This document shows, piece by piece, positions 4,903-5,058 of a stretch of DNA of 5,058 bases. The stretch lies in the NCBI GenBank assembly GCA_017632095.1, contig JAGBSA010000031.1:1-5058 (forward strand), given 5' to 3'. The translations under genes were made by a program, and so were the position numbers. The notes under the pieces were generated by a model. That model saw nothing but the letters and a program-made list of their open reading frames with translations. It was not told the origin of the DNA and made no database searches. The DNA is from Bacteroidales bacterium. GTDB taxonomy: Bacteria; Bacteroidota; Bacteroidia; Bacteroidales; P3. Numbering within the stretch: the first letter of the stretch is position 1; every line of letters starts with the position of its first letter.

Positions 4903-5058
4903 TAATGAAGTTTTAGAGAAGTTAGACGAGTTTATTCGTAAATTTTATAAAGTTTTACTACTAAAAGGATTGTTTTTGACAATAATCCTTTTGGTATTGT
5001 TTTATCTATTGTTAGCATTGTTCGAGTATTTCGAATATAGCAGCATTGCAGTTAGGAC
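4895..5058 (+). CDS. N-terminus of a membrane protein resembling the DUF4175 family (cut by window edge)
   Basis: An open frame from ATG 4895 runs to the end of the window: 54 complete codons with no stop. It begins MLNNEVLEKLDEFIRKFYKV, a charged amphipathic lead, followed by a hydrophobic stretch at about residues 20-42 (LLLKGLFLTIILLVLFYLLL) and then ALFEYFEYSSIAVR. From memory this pattern, EKLDEFIRK-Y then a membrane helix then LFEYF, resembles the start of large Bacteroidota membrane proteins of the DUF4175 type, whose function is unknown to me. It is not atpE, which would show a short glycine-rich c-subunit. The start overlaps the atpB stop by 8 bases, behind a purine-rich gaagaagag, so translation is probably coupled to atpB. 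The alternative ATG at 4905 is in another frame and stops after three codons. The frame is confident; the family name is less so. Confidence 0.7.
   Translation, partial: MLNNEVLEKLDEFIRKFYKVLLLKGLFLTIILLVLFYLLLALFEYFEYSSIAVR
4963..4992 (+). other. Terminator-like hairpin inside the gene after atpB
   Basis: AAAAGGATT (4963-4971) and AATCCTTTT (4984-4992) are perfect complements. Inner G-T and two T-A pairs extend the stem to 12 positions around a six-base loop at 4975-4980. The sequence after it is T-rich (ggtattgttttatct) but without a continuous T run. It lies 60 bases after the atpB stop, inside codons 23-33 of the overlapping downstream gene. It could reduce read-through from atpB, or it could simply follow from the Lys-Gly-Leu...Ile-Leu-Leu codons. 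I favour chance. Confidence 0.3.

Noticed and set aside
4905..4916. ATG just after the atpB stop as start of the next gene
   Set aside because: It encodes only three residues before a stop. The ATG at 4895, overlapping atpB, opens a frame that continues to the window edge.
1..5058. CRISPR array, insertion sequence, tRNA/rRNA, phage or toxin-antitoxin genes
   Set aside because: No regularly spaced repeats of the right size, no transposase or integrase motifs, no cloverleaf-like sequence and no small paired genes were found on either strand.

Overview
The window reads as an ordinary chromosomal stretch of a low-GC member of the Bacteroidota, most likely the order Bacteroidales. Three lines of sequence evidence support this. 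The promoters follow the Bacteroidota pattern of a TAnnTTTG -7 element with a TTTG-like -33 element about 19-20 bases upstream (475-506 and 3788-3818). Start codons lack a clear Shine-Dalgarno and sit behind A/T-rich leaders. The proteins are of Bacteroidota type: an ATP synthase subunit a with a signal peptide and a long periplasmic extension, and the start of a gene resembling the DUF4175 family. The genus cannot be told from the sequence.

Layout. Bases 1-543 hold no convincing gene. They contain a small terminator-like hairpin at the left edge, several inverted repeats, a 21-base-period tandem repeat, and the promoter of the first operon. Bases 544-2484 are a two-gene operon on the + strand: a YitT-type membrane protein and, 9 bases later, a LysR-type regulator that is clearly OxyR, with both redox cysteines at the E. 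coli spacing. Bases 2489-3541 carry a convergent, minus-strand gene for an exported TPR-repeat protein, whose stop is only 4 bases from the oxyR stop. The probable oxyR terminator therefore lies inside the 3' end of the TPR gene. Bases 3542-3837 are a divergent intergenic region with a promoter toward each side and a hairpin pair in between. Bases 3838-4902 encode atpB (F0 subunit a), and from 4895 to the window edge a second gene overlaps atpB by 8 bases and is cut off.

How the genes relate. The yitT-like gene and oxyR are probably co-transcribed, which ties the membrane protein to the peroxide response by context only. The TPR gene is a separate unit. atpB heads its own transcription unit, but the next gene is not atpE. 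This suggests that subunit a is encoded away from the rest of the ATP synthase genes, or that the operon has been rearranged.

I found no new defence, mobile or RNA system here. The points most worth a second look are the strand-biased terminator buried in a convergent gene, the displaced atpB, the yitT-oxyR pairing, and the structured repeats in the two long intergenic regions.
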